Below are positions 46,691 through 54,229 of a stretch of DNA of 64,000 bases, in pieces. Numbering within the stretch: the stretch's first letter is position 1; the number at the start of each line of letters is the position of its first letter. This DNA comes from Bradyrhizobium archetypum. GTDB lineage: Bacteria; Pseudomonadota; Alphaproteobacteria; Rhizobiales; Xanthobacteraceae. The translations under genes were made by a program, and so were the position numbers. The notes below the pieces were generated by a model that was not told the origin of the DNA, ran no database searches, and saw only the letters and a list, made by a program, of their open reading frames with translations. The stretch spans positions 62,001-126,000 of the forward strand of contig NZ_JAAVLW010000006.1 of NCBI RefSeq assembly GCF_013114835.1. The letters are read 5' to 3'.

Positions 46691-47293
46691 TTACGCTCCG
46701 GCCTTGCCGAACAGCTCGTCGACATAGTCCCAGTTGATCAGGTGGTCGCAGAACGCCTTGAGATAGTCGGGACGGCGGTTGCGATAGTCGATGTAGTAGG
46801 AGTGCTCCCAGACGTCGCAGCCGAGGATCGGCGTCGCGCCGTAGACCAGCGGGCTTTCGCCGTTCGCGGTCTTGGATATCTCGAGCTTGCCGTTCTTGAC
46901 CGACAGCCAGCACCAGCCGGAGCCGAACTGACCGACGCCGGCAGCGGCGAAATCGGCCTTGAACTTCTCGAGACCGCCGAGGTCCTCGGTGATCTTCTTT
47001 TCCAGCCGGCCTGGCAGCTTGCTGCCGCCGCCATTCGGCTTCATCCAGTTCCAGAAATGCAGGTGGTTGTAATGCTGGCCGGCATTATTGAACACGGCCG
47101 GATTCTTGCCGAACGAACCCTTGACGATCTCCTCCAGGGACTTGCCTTCGAATTCAGTCCCCTTGATCGCGTTGTTTCCGTTGGTCACGTACGCCTGGTG
47201 ATGCTTGTCGTGGTGATATTCCAGCGTTTCCTTGGACATGTGGGGGGCAAGGGCGTCATGGGAATAGGGAAGATTGGGCAGCGTGAAGGTCAT
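46691..47293 (-). CDS. sodB: Iron superoxide dismutase
   Basis: A 200-residue Fe/Mn-type SOD without signal peptide, hence cytoplasmic. The metal ligands are His27 (LEYHHDKHH), His77, Asp160 and His164 (CDVWEHSYYIDY). Gln73, four residues before His77 (AGQHYNHLHFWNW), is placed as in iron-type SODs rather than manganese ones. It converts superoxide to hydrogen peroxide and oxygen. Start at 47293 (MTFTLPNLPYSHDAL); the SD is weak. It stands alone next to the repeat element. Confidence 0.95.
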   Translation of the reverse strand: MTFTLPNLPYSHDALAPHMSKETLEYHHDKHHQAYVTNGNNAIKGTEFEGKSLEEIVKGSFGKNPAVFNNAGQHYNHLHFWNWMKPNGGGSKLPGRLEKKITEDLGGLEKFKADFAAAGVGQFGSGWCWLSVKNGKLEISKTANGESPLVYGATPILGCDVWEHSYYIDYRNRRPDYLKAFCDHLINWDYVDELFGKAGA

Positions 47294-47451
47294 GGGGTGA
47301 TGTCCGAACTGATGGAGAACGTGGTCTAACGGGACCCCTTATAGAAGGTTCCATTGTCCTTAAACACCGCAATTTGACAAAACGGGAGGGGTTCTCCGGT
47401 AAGGCCTGTACGCGTCCAGCGTATGACAAGACACAGCCCCCTGAGGTTTTG

Positions 47452-47463
47452 CACCATATGGTG
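47452..47463. promoter_or_regulatory. Perfect 12-bp palindrome just before the GNAT gene
   Basis: CACCATATGGTG lies 5 nt before the ATG at 47469, in an AT-richer stretch. It replaces any recognisable SD and could be an operator or an RNA hairpin. Confidence 0.4.
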
Positions 47464-47468
47464 ATAAA

Positions 47469-48008
47469 ATGAGCATCGAAATCGACGTCTTGAATGGGGA
47501 CTCGTCATGGCCGCGGGCCGAACCGCTCATGCAGGCGGTGTGGCCGCGCGATGTCGTGGCAAAATTGCCCTGGGGCCACGTCAAATGGGCCCATGCCGAT
47601 CTGCGCGTGCTGATTGACGCGCCCGAGGGCGCCGAGAGGCCGGGTCTTGCCTGCCATGTCGGCATCTATTTCCGCACCGCCACCTGGGATGGACGCAAGG
47701 TGCAGATCGGCGGCATCGGCGCCGTCTCGACCCGACAGGATTGCCGGGGACGCGGCTATGCCACGCTGGCGCTGAATGCCGCGGTCAGGACGCTGCGCGA
47801 TCACGAAGCGGTGCGGTTTGCAATGCTGTTCTGCGAGCCGCACAACGAGGCATTCTACCAGGCGCGCGGCTGGCATCGCTTCAACGGCGAGGTCTATGCC
47901 GAGCAGCCGGAGGGAAGAATTCGCTTCGAGTCGATGGCGCCATACGTGTTCGATTTCACCCGCAAGCCGCGCGATGGAATAATCGACCTATGCGGCCTGC
48001 CGTGGTGA
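47469..48008 (+). CDS. GNAT-family N-acetyltransferase
   Basis: A 179-residue acetyltransferase. The acetyl-CoA loop RGRGYA is in VSTRQDCRGRGYATLALNAA, preceded by the strand IGGIGAVS and followed by FAMLFCEPHNEAFYQARGWH, a normal GNAT core (motif A and B). The substrate is unknown; similar proteins act on aminoglycosides or small amines, but the sequence does not decide. No operon partner. Upstream is a 12-bp palindrome and no good SD. Confidence 0.85.
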   Translation: MSIEIDVLNGDSSWPRAEPLMQAVWPRDVVAKLPWGHVKWAHADLRVLIDAPEGAERPGLACHVGIYFRTATWDGRKVQIGGIGAVSTRQDCRGRGYATLALNAAVRTLRDHEAVRFAMLFCEPHNEAFYQARGWHRFNGEVYAEQPEGRIRFESMAPYVFDFTRKPRDGIIDLCGLPW

Positions 48009-48066
48009 CCCCTGCGCCGCGCGCAGGTGGCTTGTGCCGGACAAGGCCGATAATATGTCGTCCATA

Positions 48067-48084
48067 ATCCAATTCGATTTGGAT
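48067..48084. promoter_or_regulatory. Inverted repeat before the MATE exporter gene
   Basis: ATCCAA (48067-48072) and TTGGAT (48079-48084) are separated by TTCGAT. The site lies 12 nt before the ATG at 48097, where a regulator could block the exporter's expression. Confidence 0.35.
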
Positions 48085-48096
48085 CACCGGTGACAT

Positions 48097-49479
48097 ATGA
48101 CCATTGATACCCCGCTCGACCTGCGTTCCGCCGCAGCGCCATCTGCGCCGACCAACGATCTGCTCACCTCGCCGATCCTGCCGACACTGTTGAAACTCGC
48201 GCTTCCCAACGCGATCGCCATGGTCGGCACCACGCTGGTGGCGGTCGCGGAGACTTCCTATATCGGCCGGCTCGGCACCGAGCCGCTCGCAGGGATCGCG
48301 CTGGTGTTTCCCTTCGCCATGCTGACGCAGATGATGTCGGCGGGCGCGATGGGCGGCGGCGTTTCATCGGCCATCAGCCGCGCACTCGGCGCGGGAAAGC
48401 GCGAGCGCGCGGCGACGCTGGCGCTGCATGCGGCGATGATCGGCGCCTGCGCCGGCCTCTTCTTCACGGCGATGATGCTGATCTTCGGCCGCGCGTTCTA
48501 CACGCTGCTCGGCGGACGCGGCGGCGTGCTTGAAGAGGCGATGCAGTATTCGCACGTGCTGTTCTCCGGCGCGATTTCGATCTGGCTGGTCAACACGCTG
48601 GCCTCTGTCGTGCGCGGCACCGGCGACATGCGGATTCCATCGATAGCGCTGATCGGCATCGCGCTGGTACAGATCGCCGTCGGCGGCGCACTCGGCCTTG
48701 GGCTGTTCGGCCTGCCGCGGCTCGGCATGGGTGGCGTTGCCATGGGCCAGCTCATCGCCTTCACGCTCGGAGCAGTATTCCTGGCCTGGTATCTCGTCAG
48801 CGGCCGCAGCCGCCTGACGCTGCATTTCGGGGCATTCACCTTCCACCGCGACATGTTCATCGACATCCTCAAGGTCGGCGCGATCTCATGCCTGTCGCCA
48901 TTGCAGAGCGTGCTGACCATCCTGATCTTCACCAGGATTCTCGCCGGCTACGGTACCGAGACGCTGGCCGGCTACGGCATGGGATCGCGGCTGGAGTTTT
49001 TGCTGATTCCGATCACCTTTGCATTTGGCGTCGCCTCGGTGCCGATGATCGGCATGGCTGTCGGCGCGGGCCTTGTTGCACGCGCGCGCCGGATCGCATG
49101 GACGGCAGCCGCCGCGGCGGGCGTCACCGTGGGTCTCATCGGCCTAATCGTCGCGATCAAGCCGATGCTGTGGGTTTCACTGTTCACCAGCGATCCCGGC
49201 GTGACGGCGGCTGCCAATTCCTATTTCGCCTGGGCCGGTCCGGGATTCGGCTTCTTCGGCCTTGGCGTGTGCCTCTACTTCTCCGCGCAAGGCGCAGCCA
49301 AGGTCGGCGGGCCCGTGCTGGCGGGGACGCTGCGCCTGGTGCTGGTTGGGGTCGGCGGCTGGTGGCTGGCCTCGTCGGGGGCGCCGGCCTGGACGATGTT
49401 TGCACTGGTCGGCACCGCAATGGTGGTATTCGGCCTCAGCACCGCGCTCTCGGTTCGTCTGACGCGATGGGGGAAGTAA
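48097..49479 (+). CDS. MATE-family multidrug/cation efflux transporter
   Basis: A 460-residue membrane protein with twelve helices arranged as two six-helix halves, as in NorM/MATE transporters. Segments such as NAIAMVGTTLVAVAETSYIG, MSAGAMGGGVSSAISRALGAGKRERA and, in the second half, GMGSRLEFLLIPITFAFGVA fit the family. It exports drugs or metabolites in exchange for H+ or Na+. No regulator gene lies next to it, but an inverted repeat precedes its start. Confidence 0.92.
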   Translation: MTIDTPLDLRSAAAPSAPTNDLLTSPILPTLLKLALPNAIAMVGTTLVAVAETSYIGRLGTEPLAGIALVFPFAMLTQMMSAGAMGGGVSSAISRALGAGKRERAATLALHAAMIGACAGLFFTAMMLIFGRAFYTLLGGRGGVLEEAMQYSHVLFSGAISIWLVNTLASVVRGTGDMRIPSIALIGIALVQIAVGGALGLGLFGLPRLGMGGVAMGQLIAFTLGAVFLAWYLVSGRSRLTLHFGAFTFHRDMFIDILKVGAISCLSPLQSVLTILIFTRILAGYGTETLAGYGMGSRLEFLLIPITFAFGVASVPMIGMAVGAGLVARARRIAWTAAAAAGVTVGLIGLIVAIKPMLWVSLFTSDPGVTAAANSYFAWAGPGFGFFGLGVCLYFSAQGAAKVGGPVLAGTLRLVLVGVGGWWLASSGAPAWTMFALVGTAMVVFGLSTALSVRLTRWGK

Positions 49480-49566
49480 GCGCTTCACGGCAAGTTGCAC
49501 GCAATCCGACGTTGCACAAATCTAATTTGTTGTTATGCAGGCCTGCTTTTTTCAAAGGAATGATTC

Positions 49567-50007
49567 ATGGCTTGCAGAACGGCTTTCATCATCGCGATCG
49601 CGGCGACATTGCTGGCATCGCCATATGCCTTCGCGCAAGGCGCCGAGCCGACGGGCGTCTGGCAGACCCAGGCGGGCGATGCCAGGGTGAAAATCTCCAA
49701 ATGTGGTGGCGGTCTTTGTGGCGTGATCGTCGGCCTGAAGGAGCCGGTCGATCCCGCCACCGGCAAGCCTCAGGTCGATGACAAGAATCCGAATCCGGCC
49801 CTGAAGACGCGGCCGATGATCGGGCTTCCTTTGTTCAGCGGCATGCAGCCCTCAGCGCCCAACAAATGGTCGGGCCAGATCTACAACGCCGATGACGGCG
49901 GCACCTATGCGAGCAGTGTGTCGGTGACAGGCGCAGACACGCTAAAGATCGAAGGCTGCGTCGGCGCGCTGTGTGGCGGCGAGACCTGGACGCGGGTCGG
50001 GCGGTAG
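49567..50007 (+). CDS. DUF2147-family exported protein
   Basis: A 146-residue protein with a signal peptide (MACRTAFIIAIAATLLASPY... AFAQ). The mature part begins GAEPTGVWQTQAGDARVKIS, followed by CGGGLCGVIVGLKEPVD and a C-terminal CVGALCGGETWTRV. The two Cys-Gly pairs are typical of DUF2147, a small periplasmic lipocalin-like beta domain of unknown role. The SD AAGGA is well placed. It stands alone and is followed by a palindromic repeat. Confidence 0.85.
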   Translation: MACRTAFIIAIAATLLASPYAFAQGAEPTGVWQTQAGDARVKISKCGGGLCGVIVGLKEPVDPATGKPQVDDKNPNPALKTRPMIGLPLFSGMQPSAPNKWSGQIYNADDGGTYASSVSVTGADTLKIEGCVGALCGGETWTRVGR

Positions 50008-50029
50008 TGACGCTCCCAATCGCAGTTCT

Positions 50030-50149
50030 GTAGGATGGGCAAAGCCAACGGGTCGCGCGAATGCGCGCCTGATGACAGGCTCTGCGTGCCCACCATCAAC
50101 GATTTGGAAAGATGGTGGGCACGCCGCGTTGCGCCTTTGCTCACCCTAC
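50030..50149. repeat. Palindromic intergenic repeat, family F
   Basis: The outer arms GTAGGATGGGCAAAG (50030-50044) and CTTTGCTCACCCTAC (50135-50149) enclose a perfect 14-bp inner pair GCGTGCCCACCATC (50084-50097) and GATGGTGGGCACGC (50111-50124). It lies between the DUF2147 gene and the convergent DUF3095 gene. Confidence 0.8.
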
Positions 50150-50162
50150 GGATTTCCGGCGC

Positions 50163-51314
50163 TCACGCCGCCATCGCCTTTAGCGCCGACGCTGCCGACG
50201 CATAGCCGCCGCGGGCGCCATCGATGAAGTGAACATGATCGCTGCGCATCACCGAGGGCGCGAAGCAGGTCATCATCGCGGCGTCCTGCCGGTGCAGGCC
50301 GTAGCGGACGATCCTGTTCGAAGCAGCCTTTGCGAGCAGCTCCGTCAGCGCCCGTTCGAGCTCGACCGTGCAGTCGAGGATCATCCGCAGGCCGTCGTCA
50401 TATTTGCGAAAGTCGGAATTCTCCACCACCTGCTGCACGTAGTTCTTCGGCACGAAATTGCCGACCTTGATGCCGAACCGCATCACCACATAGGCCCACA
50501 GCGTGACGGCGAGCACGACGGTGCGCCGCTTCAACAGCGGCCCGCCGCGCGCGGCGCGTGCCTCGTATTCGACGCCGGCCGGTGGCCAGCGCAAAGGCGG
50601 TCCATCCGGCGGCACCGGCCGGCCCGCGTCCGGGCTCTGCTCGACCAGCCTGATGACGTCCTCGATCACCTTGCGGAAGGCGTGCGGATCGGCACCCTTG
50701 GCCGGCACCACCAGCACCGACAGAATGAGCCCGCGGCTCGAAGGAATTTCCTCGAACCGGCACGATAGTCCGGACAGATCGGGTTGCGTGCCCGGCTCCG
50801 CCGCCGGCACAGCGAACTCGCCCCGCTTCATCGCGGCATCCGCCCAGCCCAGCCCTCCGCCGGAAAACATCGCATAGGACAGATTGGACGACGGCCCGAA
50901 GCGCGCGATCTTGATATCGAGACCCTGCGCGCGGATATCCCGCACCGGCACCAGCGCCACCCGCATCATCAGATCGAGATCAGTCTTCACCCAGGCCGCG
51001 GTCGCCGCCAGCGCGTCGCGCGCGCGGCAAAGATCGGCCGGCGACACCGCGAAGCTCGCACCATCGCCGCCGAACACGAATGGAAATTCGCGGCCATCAA
51101 GCGCATTGGTGACGGCCGCGATCACGGCGGCGCCCGCCATGTTGACTGCCTTGTAGCGCTGATTGGCGATCGCCTTCGTCGATTCCACGATATCGGCGAC
51201 GCCGACGGTCCAGTCGTCGGGCAATGGCGTATACAGCGCCGGGTCCATCAGGCTGCCGAAGCCGCGAAAGACCGGGATCGAGCCATAAAAAGTGTCGGTG
51301 CCGTCAGGCGTCAT
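50163..51314 (-). CDS. DUF3095-family protein with a cyclase-like N-terminal domain
   Basis: A 383-residue protein. The N-terminal half has WTVGVADIVESTKAIANQRY and later FVFGGDGASFAVSP, a DI..ST/GDG pair in the order and spacing of class III nucleotide cyclases, though the rest of the cyclase signature (Asn/Arg of the transition state) is not obvious. The family is named DUF3095 and is otherwise uncharacterised. A hydrophobic segment (TVVLAVTLWAYVVMRFGIKV) near ~265-285 is followed by a C-terminal part with FAPSVMRSDHVHFIDGARGG. The start at 51314 (MTPDGTDTFYG) is chosen; upstream sequence to 51446 is not family-like. Confidence 0.8.
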   Translation of the reverse strand: MTPDGTDTFYGSIPVFRGFGSLMDPALYTPLPDDWTVGVADIVESTKAIANQRYKAVNMAGAAVIAAVTNALDGREFPFVFGGDGASFAVSPADLCRARDALAATAAWVKTDLDLMMRVALVPVRDIRAQGLDIKIARFGPSSNLSYAMFSGGGLGWADAAMKRGEFAVPAAEPGTQPDLSGLSCRFEEIPSSRGLILSVLVVPAKGADPHAFRKVIEDVIRLVEQSPDAGRPVPPDGPPLRWPPAGVEYEARAARGGPLLKRRTVVLAVTLWAYVVMRFGIKVGNFVPKNYVQQVVENSDFRKYDDGLRMILDCTVELERALTELLAKAASNRIVRYGLHRQDAAMMTCFAPSVMRSDHVHFIDGARGGYASAASALKAMAA

Positions 51315-51647
51315 GGCGTGGCGGTGGTCCGGGTTGTGTCGTGAACAGATACGGCCGAGTTTCGGTTTCGGTTCGAACCCGACGCATTGAATACATAGAA
51401 CAAGCGAAGTCATTTCAAGGTTGACGACCAAGCGGTCGAGCCACATTCCCCGGAACCGGTCCGCTTAAGGCACCTCGTCCCCTCAACTTTTACGAGCAAC
51501 TCGTTGCCGATCCTAGGCTTATTTCGGTCAGTACCATGGAAAGCGGCGGCAAGGGATTCGTCGCGCGACCCCGAATGCGACAGCGAGGAGAAACTTTCTC
51601 ACCCGGGTCTCGTTCTCCAACTACGAAGCCAGAGAAGGAAGCGGAAC
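51315..51647. other. Intergenic region with no supported gene
   Basis: 333 nt between two divergent genes. Base composition looks less GC-rich than the neighbours (e.g. near 51370-51420 and 51490-51530). I see no palindrome, terminator or RNA gene. It must contain the promoters of both genes. Confidence 0.5.
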
Positions 51648-52610
51648 ATGCTGTGGCCGCTAGTGCGCAAGCTGGTCCTGGTGACGAGCCTCGTTGTTGC
51701 GAACCCGATCGCGTCTGCCGAGCAACTGAAGGCTACCGCGGAGGACGGAAATCTTGGCCTGGACTTCAAGAGCCAATATGCCGACGTCAATGGCGTAAAG
51801 CTGCACTATGTTGAAGGCGGCAAGGGACAGCAGACCCTGGTCCTGATCCCGGGCTGGCCCCAGACATGGTACGCTTGGCGCAAGATCATGCCCGAACTCG
51901 CCAAGACCTATCGGGTCATCGCCGTCGACGTTCGCGGCATGGGCGATTCCAGCCGGCCGGAAAATGGTTATGACACCCAAACGGCTGCGAATGACATTCG
52001 CGCGCTGATGAGCGAACTCGGCGTCTCGCGTTACACGGTAATCGGTCACGACGTCGGCATGTGGATTGCCTACCCGCTGGCTGCCGAGCACGGGGAATCC
52101 ATCGACAAACTGGTGATGATTGAAGCAACCATTCCCGGCGTCACACCTTGGCCGCCGATGCTGCTACCGCCGGAAGCCAATGCGGGCATGGCGCAGTTCA
52201 TGTTCAATCAGTTGCGCGATCTTCCCGAATTTCTCGTGGCGGGACGCGAGGACCCTTATCTGCGCTGGCTGGTCGGCCAACTCGCCTTTCGGCCAGACCG
52301 TGTTGCGGTGGATGAATATGTCCGCGCCTATTCGGAGCCGGGCGCTATGAAGGCCGGCTTTGAATACTACCGGGCCATCCCGCTCACGGCGCAACAAAAC
52401 GAGAAGCTTAGGAAGCGGAAGCTCACGATGCCCGTGCTTGCCATCGGCGGCATACGAGGAGCCGGCCAGTTGACCATCGAGACCATGAAACTGGTCTCCG
52501 ATAACGTGCAGGGACAGATTATCGAACGGTGCGGTCACTACACGCCAGAGGAATGCCCGGCTGAATTGTTACACCTGCTCAAGAGTTTCCTGGCCATTGG
52601 GAAATCCTAG
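51648..52610 (+). CDS. Exported alpha/beta hydrolase with Asp nucleophile (epoxide hydrolase-like)
   Basis: A 320-residue protein with an N-terminal hydrophobic signal (MLWPLVRKLVLVTSLVVANP, likely cut near Ala24). The nucleophile elbow reads VIGHDVGMWIA, so the nucleophile is Asp135, as in epoxide hydrolases and haloalkane dehalogenases rather than esterases. LIPGWPQTWYAWRKI supplies the HGXP-like oxyanion region (here PGWP), and the base is the His in IIERCGHYTPEECP. It probably hydrolyses an epoxide or similar electrophile in the periplasm. The SD AAGGA precedes ATG 51648. The GMC oxidoreductase follows 88 nt downstream. Confidence 0.85.
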   Translation: MLWPLVRKLVLVTSLVVANPIASAEQLKATAEDGNLGLDFKSQYADVNGVKLHYVEGGKGQQTLVLIPGWPQTWYAWRKIMPELAKTYRVIAVDVRGMGDSSRPENGYDTQTAANDIRALMSELGVSRYTVIGHDVGMWIAYPLAAEHGESIDKLVMIEATIPGVTPWPPMLLPPEANAGMAQFMFNQLRDLPEFLVAGREDPYLRWLVGQLAFRPDRVAVDEYVRAYSEPGAMKAGFEYYRAIPLTAQQNEKLRKRKLTMPVLAIGGIRGAGQLTIETMKLVSDNVQGQIIERCGHYTPEECPAELLHLLKSFLAIGKS

Positions 52611-52698
52611 AGCATGACGAATTGTCGCGTCGTCTCAGCGTTGGCGTGATCTCCGCGCGATGAAAGCCGTCACTTTGCCGGACCATACTTGAGGGAGA

Positions 52699-54201
52699 AT
52701 GTTTGCAATGCCTAGCTACGACGTCATCATTGTCGGGGCGGGGTCTGCAGGATGTGTACTTGCCCGCCGGCTAAGCGAGCACCCCTCGCGCGAGGTCCTC
52801 GTGCTTGAGGCGGGCCCCGTCTATGCACCCGATGACTATCCCGACGATCTCGCCGACGCCGATCGCTTGGGCGGCGCCCCGATGCACGACTGGGGCTATC
52901 GGAGCGAACCCGGCAGGCTCGGCTACTCCATCGCGGCCAGGAGCGGAAAAGTGCTTGGCGGAGGATCGGCGATCAACGCCGCTGTCGCCAAAAGAGCCCG
53001 ACAGAACGATTTTGAGCGATGGATGGAGCACGGCGTCGATGGCTGGAATTTTGACGAAGTGCTGACGACCTACAAGGCCCTGGAGAATACGCCTACCGGC
53101 GAGGATAAATGGCACGGCCGCTCAGGTCCCTTCCCCATCAGGCAGCAGAGGATGGAGGACGCGACCCCGGCACTTCGAGCTTTCGTTGACGCCTCCATTG
53201 CCGCCGGATTCAGTCTTGTCGAGGACTTCAACGCCGCCACGCAGGAAGGTGTCGGGCTCGATCCATTCAATGTCATCGATGGTGTTCGCCAGAGCACCGG
53301 CATCGCGTACTTGCCGCCGGAAATCCGCGCACGCCCGAACCTGACGATTCGGGGCAACGCGCAAGTGGACCGCGTAGAGTTCGACGGCGAGCATGCCAGT
53401 CGCGTCGTGCTGGTCGCCGGAGAATTCTTTCAGGCCAGGGAAATCATTCTATGCGCAGGCACATATGGCAGCCCTGCGATTCTTTTGCGGTCCGGCATTG
53501 GTCCGGAACATCATCTGAAGAGTTTGGGCATCAACATCCTCGCCGATCTTCCGGTGGGCGAGAAGCTCGTCGACCATCCGTTCTATTACAACAATTACGT
53601 GCTGAGACCGGAAGCCGGCACAATGCATCCTGCTAGGGGCGCAACCATCTGGACGAGAACAGCCGAGGCGATAGGAGATCAGCTAGATCTCCAGATCACC
53701 GCAGCAAATTCCTTCGATCCAGAGCGCAGGAGAACTCTGGTGTTGGCGACCGCCGTCACGATTCCCGCTTCGACTGGAACGGTCCGACTGCAAAGCAGCA
53801 GCGGGCGGATTGCACCAAAGATCGACTATAACTTGCTGGCCGACGCCAAGGACCGCCGCCGTATGACCGAGGGCGTCAAGCTCGCACGGCGCATTGCCCG
53901 GACCCGGCCGTTGGCGGATCTTATCGATCATGAGATCAGCCCTGGCGATCACGTGACGGATGATGCCGCGCTCGGATCGATCATCGAGGCCAATCTCGAC
54001 ACCTATCATCACGGCGCTGCGACAGTGCCTATGGGCGGCGACGATGATCCTGCCGCCGTCGTCGACTCGACTGGCGGCATCCGGCACTTGTGCGGCCTAC
54101 GCGTGGTCGACGCCTCGATTTTTCCAGAAATTCCCTCGACGCCGATCAACTTGACAACGATCATGCTGGCGGAACGCATCGCAGCCTCACTTGCCGCCTG
54201 A
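52699..54201 (+). CDS. GMC-family FAD oxidoreductase
   Basis: A 500-residue flavoprotein. The FAD motif VIIVGAGSAGCVLARRL is at the N-terminus, GKVLGGGSAINAAVAKRA is GMC signature 1 and LCAGTYGSPAILLRSGIGP signature 2. The catalytic His pair region is DTYHHGAATVPMGG, and VVDASIFPEIPSTPINLTT completes the fold. The family oxidises alcohols (choline, glucose, long-chain or aromatic alcohols); the substrate is not decided. The ATG at 52708 is equally possible (SD GAGGGAG at 52691-52697). It forms a likely two-gene unit with the upstream epoxide hydrolase-like gene. Confidence 0.9.
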   Translation: MFAMPSYDVIIVGAGSAGCVLARRLSEHPSREVLVLEAGPVYAPDDYPDDLADADRLGGAPMHDWGYRSEPGRLGYSIAARSGKVLGGGSAINAAVAKRARQNDFERWMEHGVDGWNFDEVLTTYKALENTPTGEDKWHGRSGPFPIRQQRMEDATPALRAFVDASIAAGFSLVEDFNAATQEGVGLDPFNVIDGVRQSTGIAYLPPEIRARPNLTIRGNAQVDRVEFDGEHASRVVLVAGEFFQAREIILCAGTYGSPAILLRSGIGPEHHLKSLGINILADLPVGEKLVDHPFYYNNYVLRPEAGTMHPARGATIWTRTAEAIGDQLDLQITAANSFDPERRRTLVLATAVTIPASTGTVRLQSSSGRIAPKIDYNLLADAKDRRRMTEGVKLARRIARTRPLADLIDHEISPGDHVTDDAALGSIIEANLDTYHHGAATVPMGGDDDPAAVVDSTGGIRHLCGLRVVDASIFPEIPSTPINLTTIMLAERIAASLAA

Positions 54202-54229
54202 TCGATTTCTGCCTGATCCAGCCCGCACT

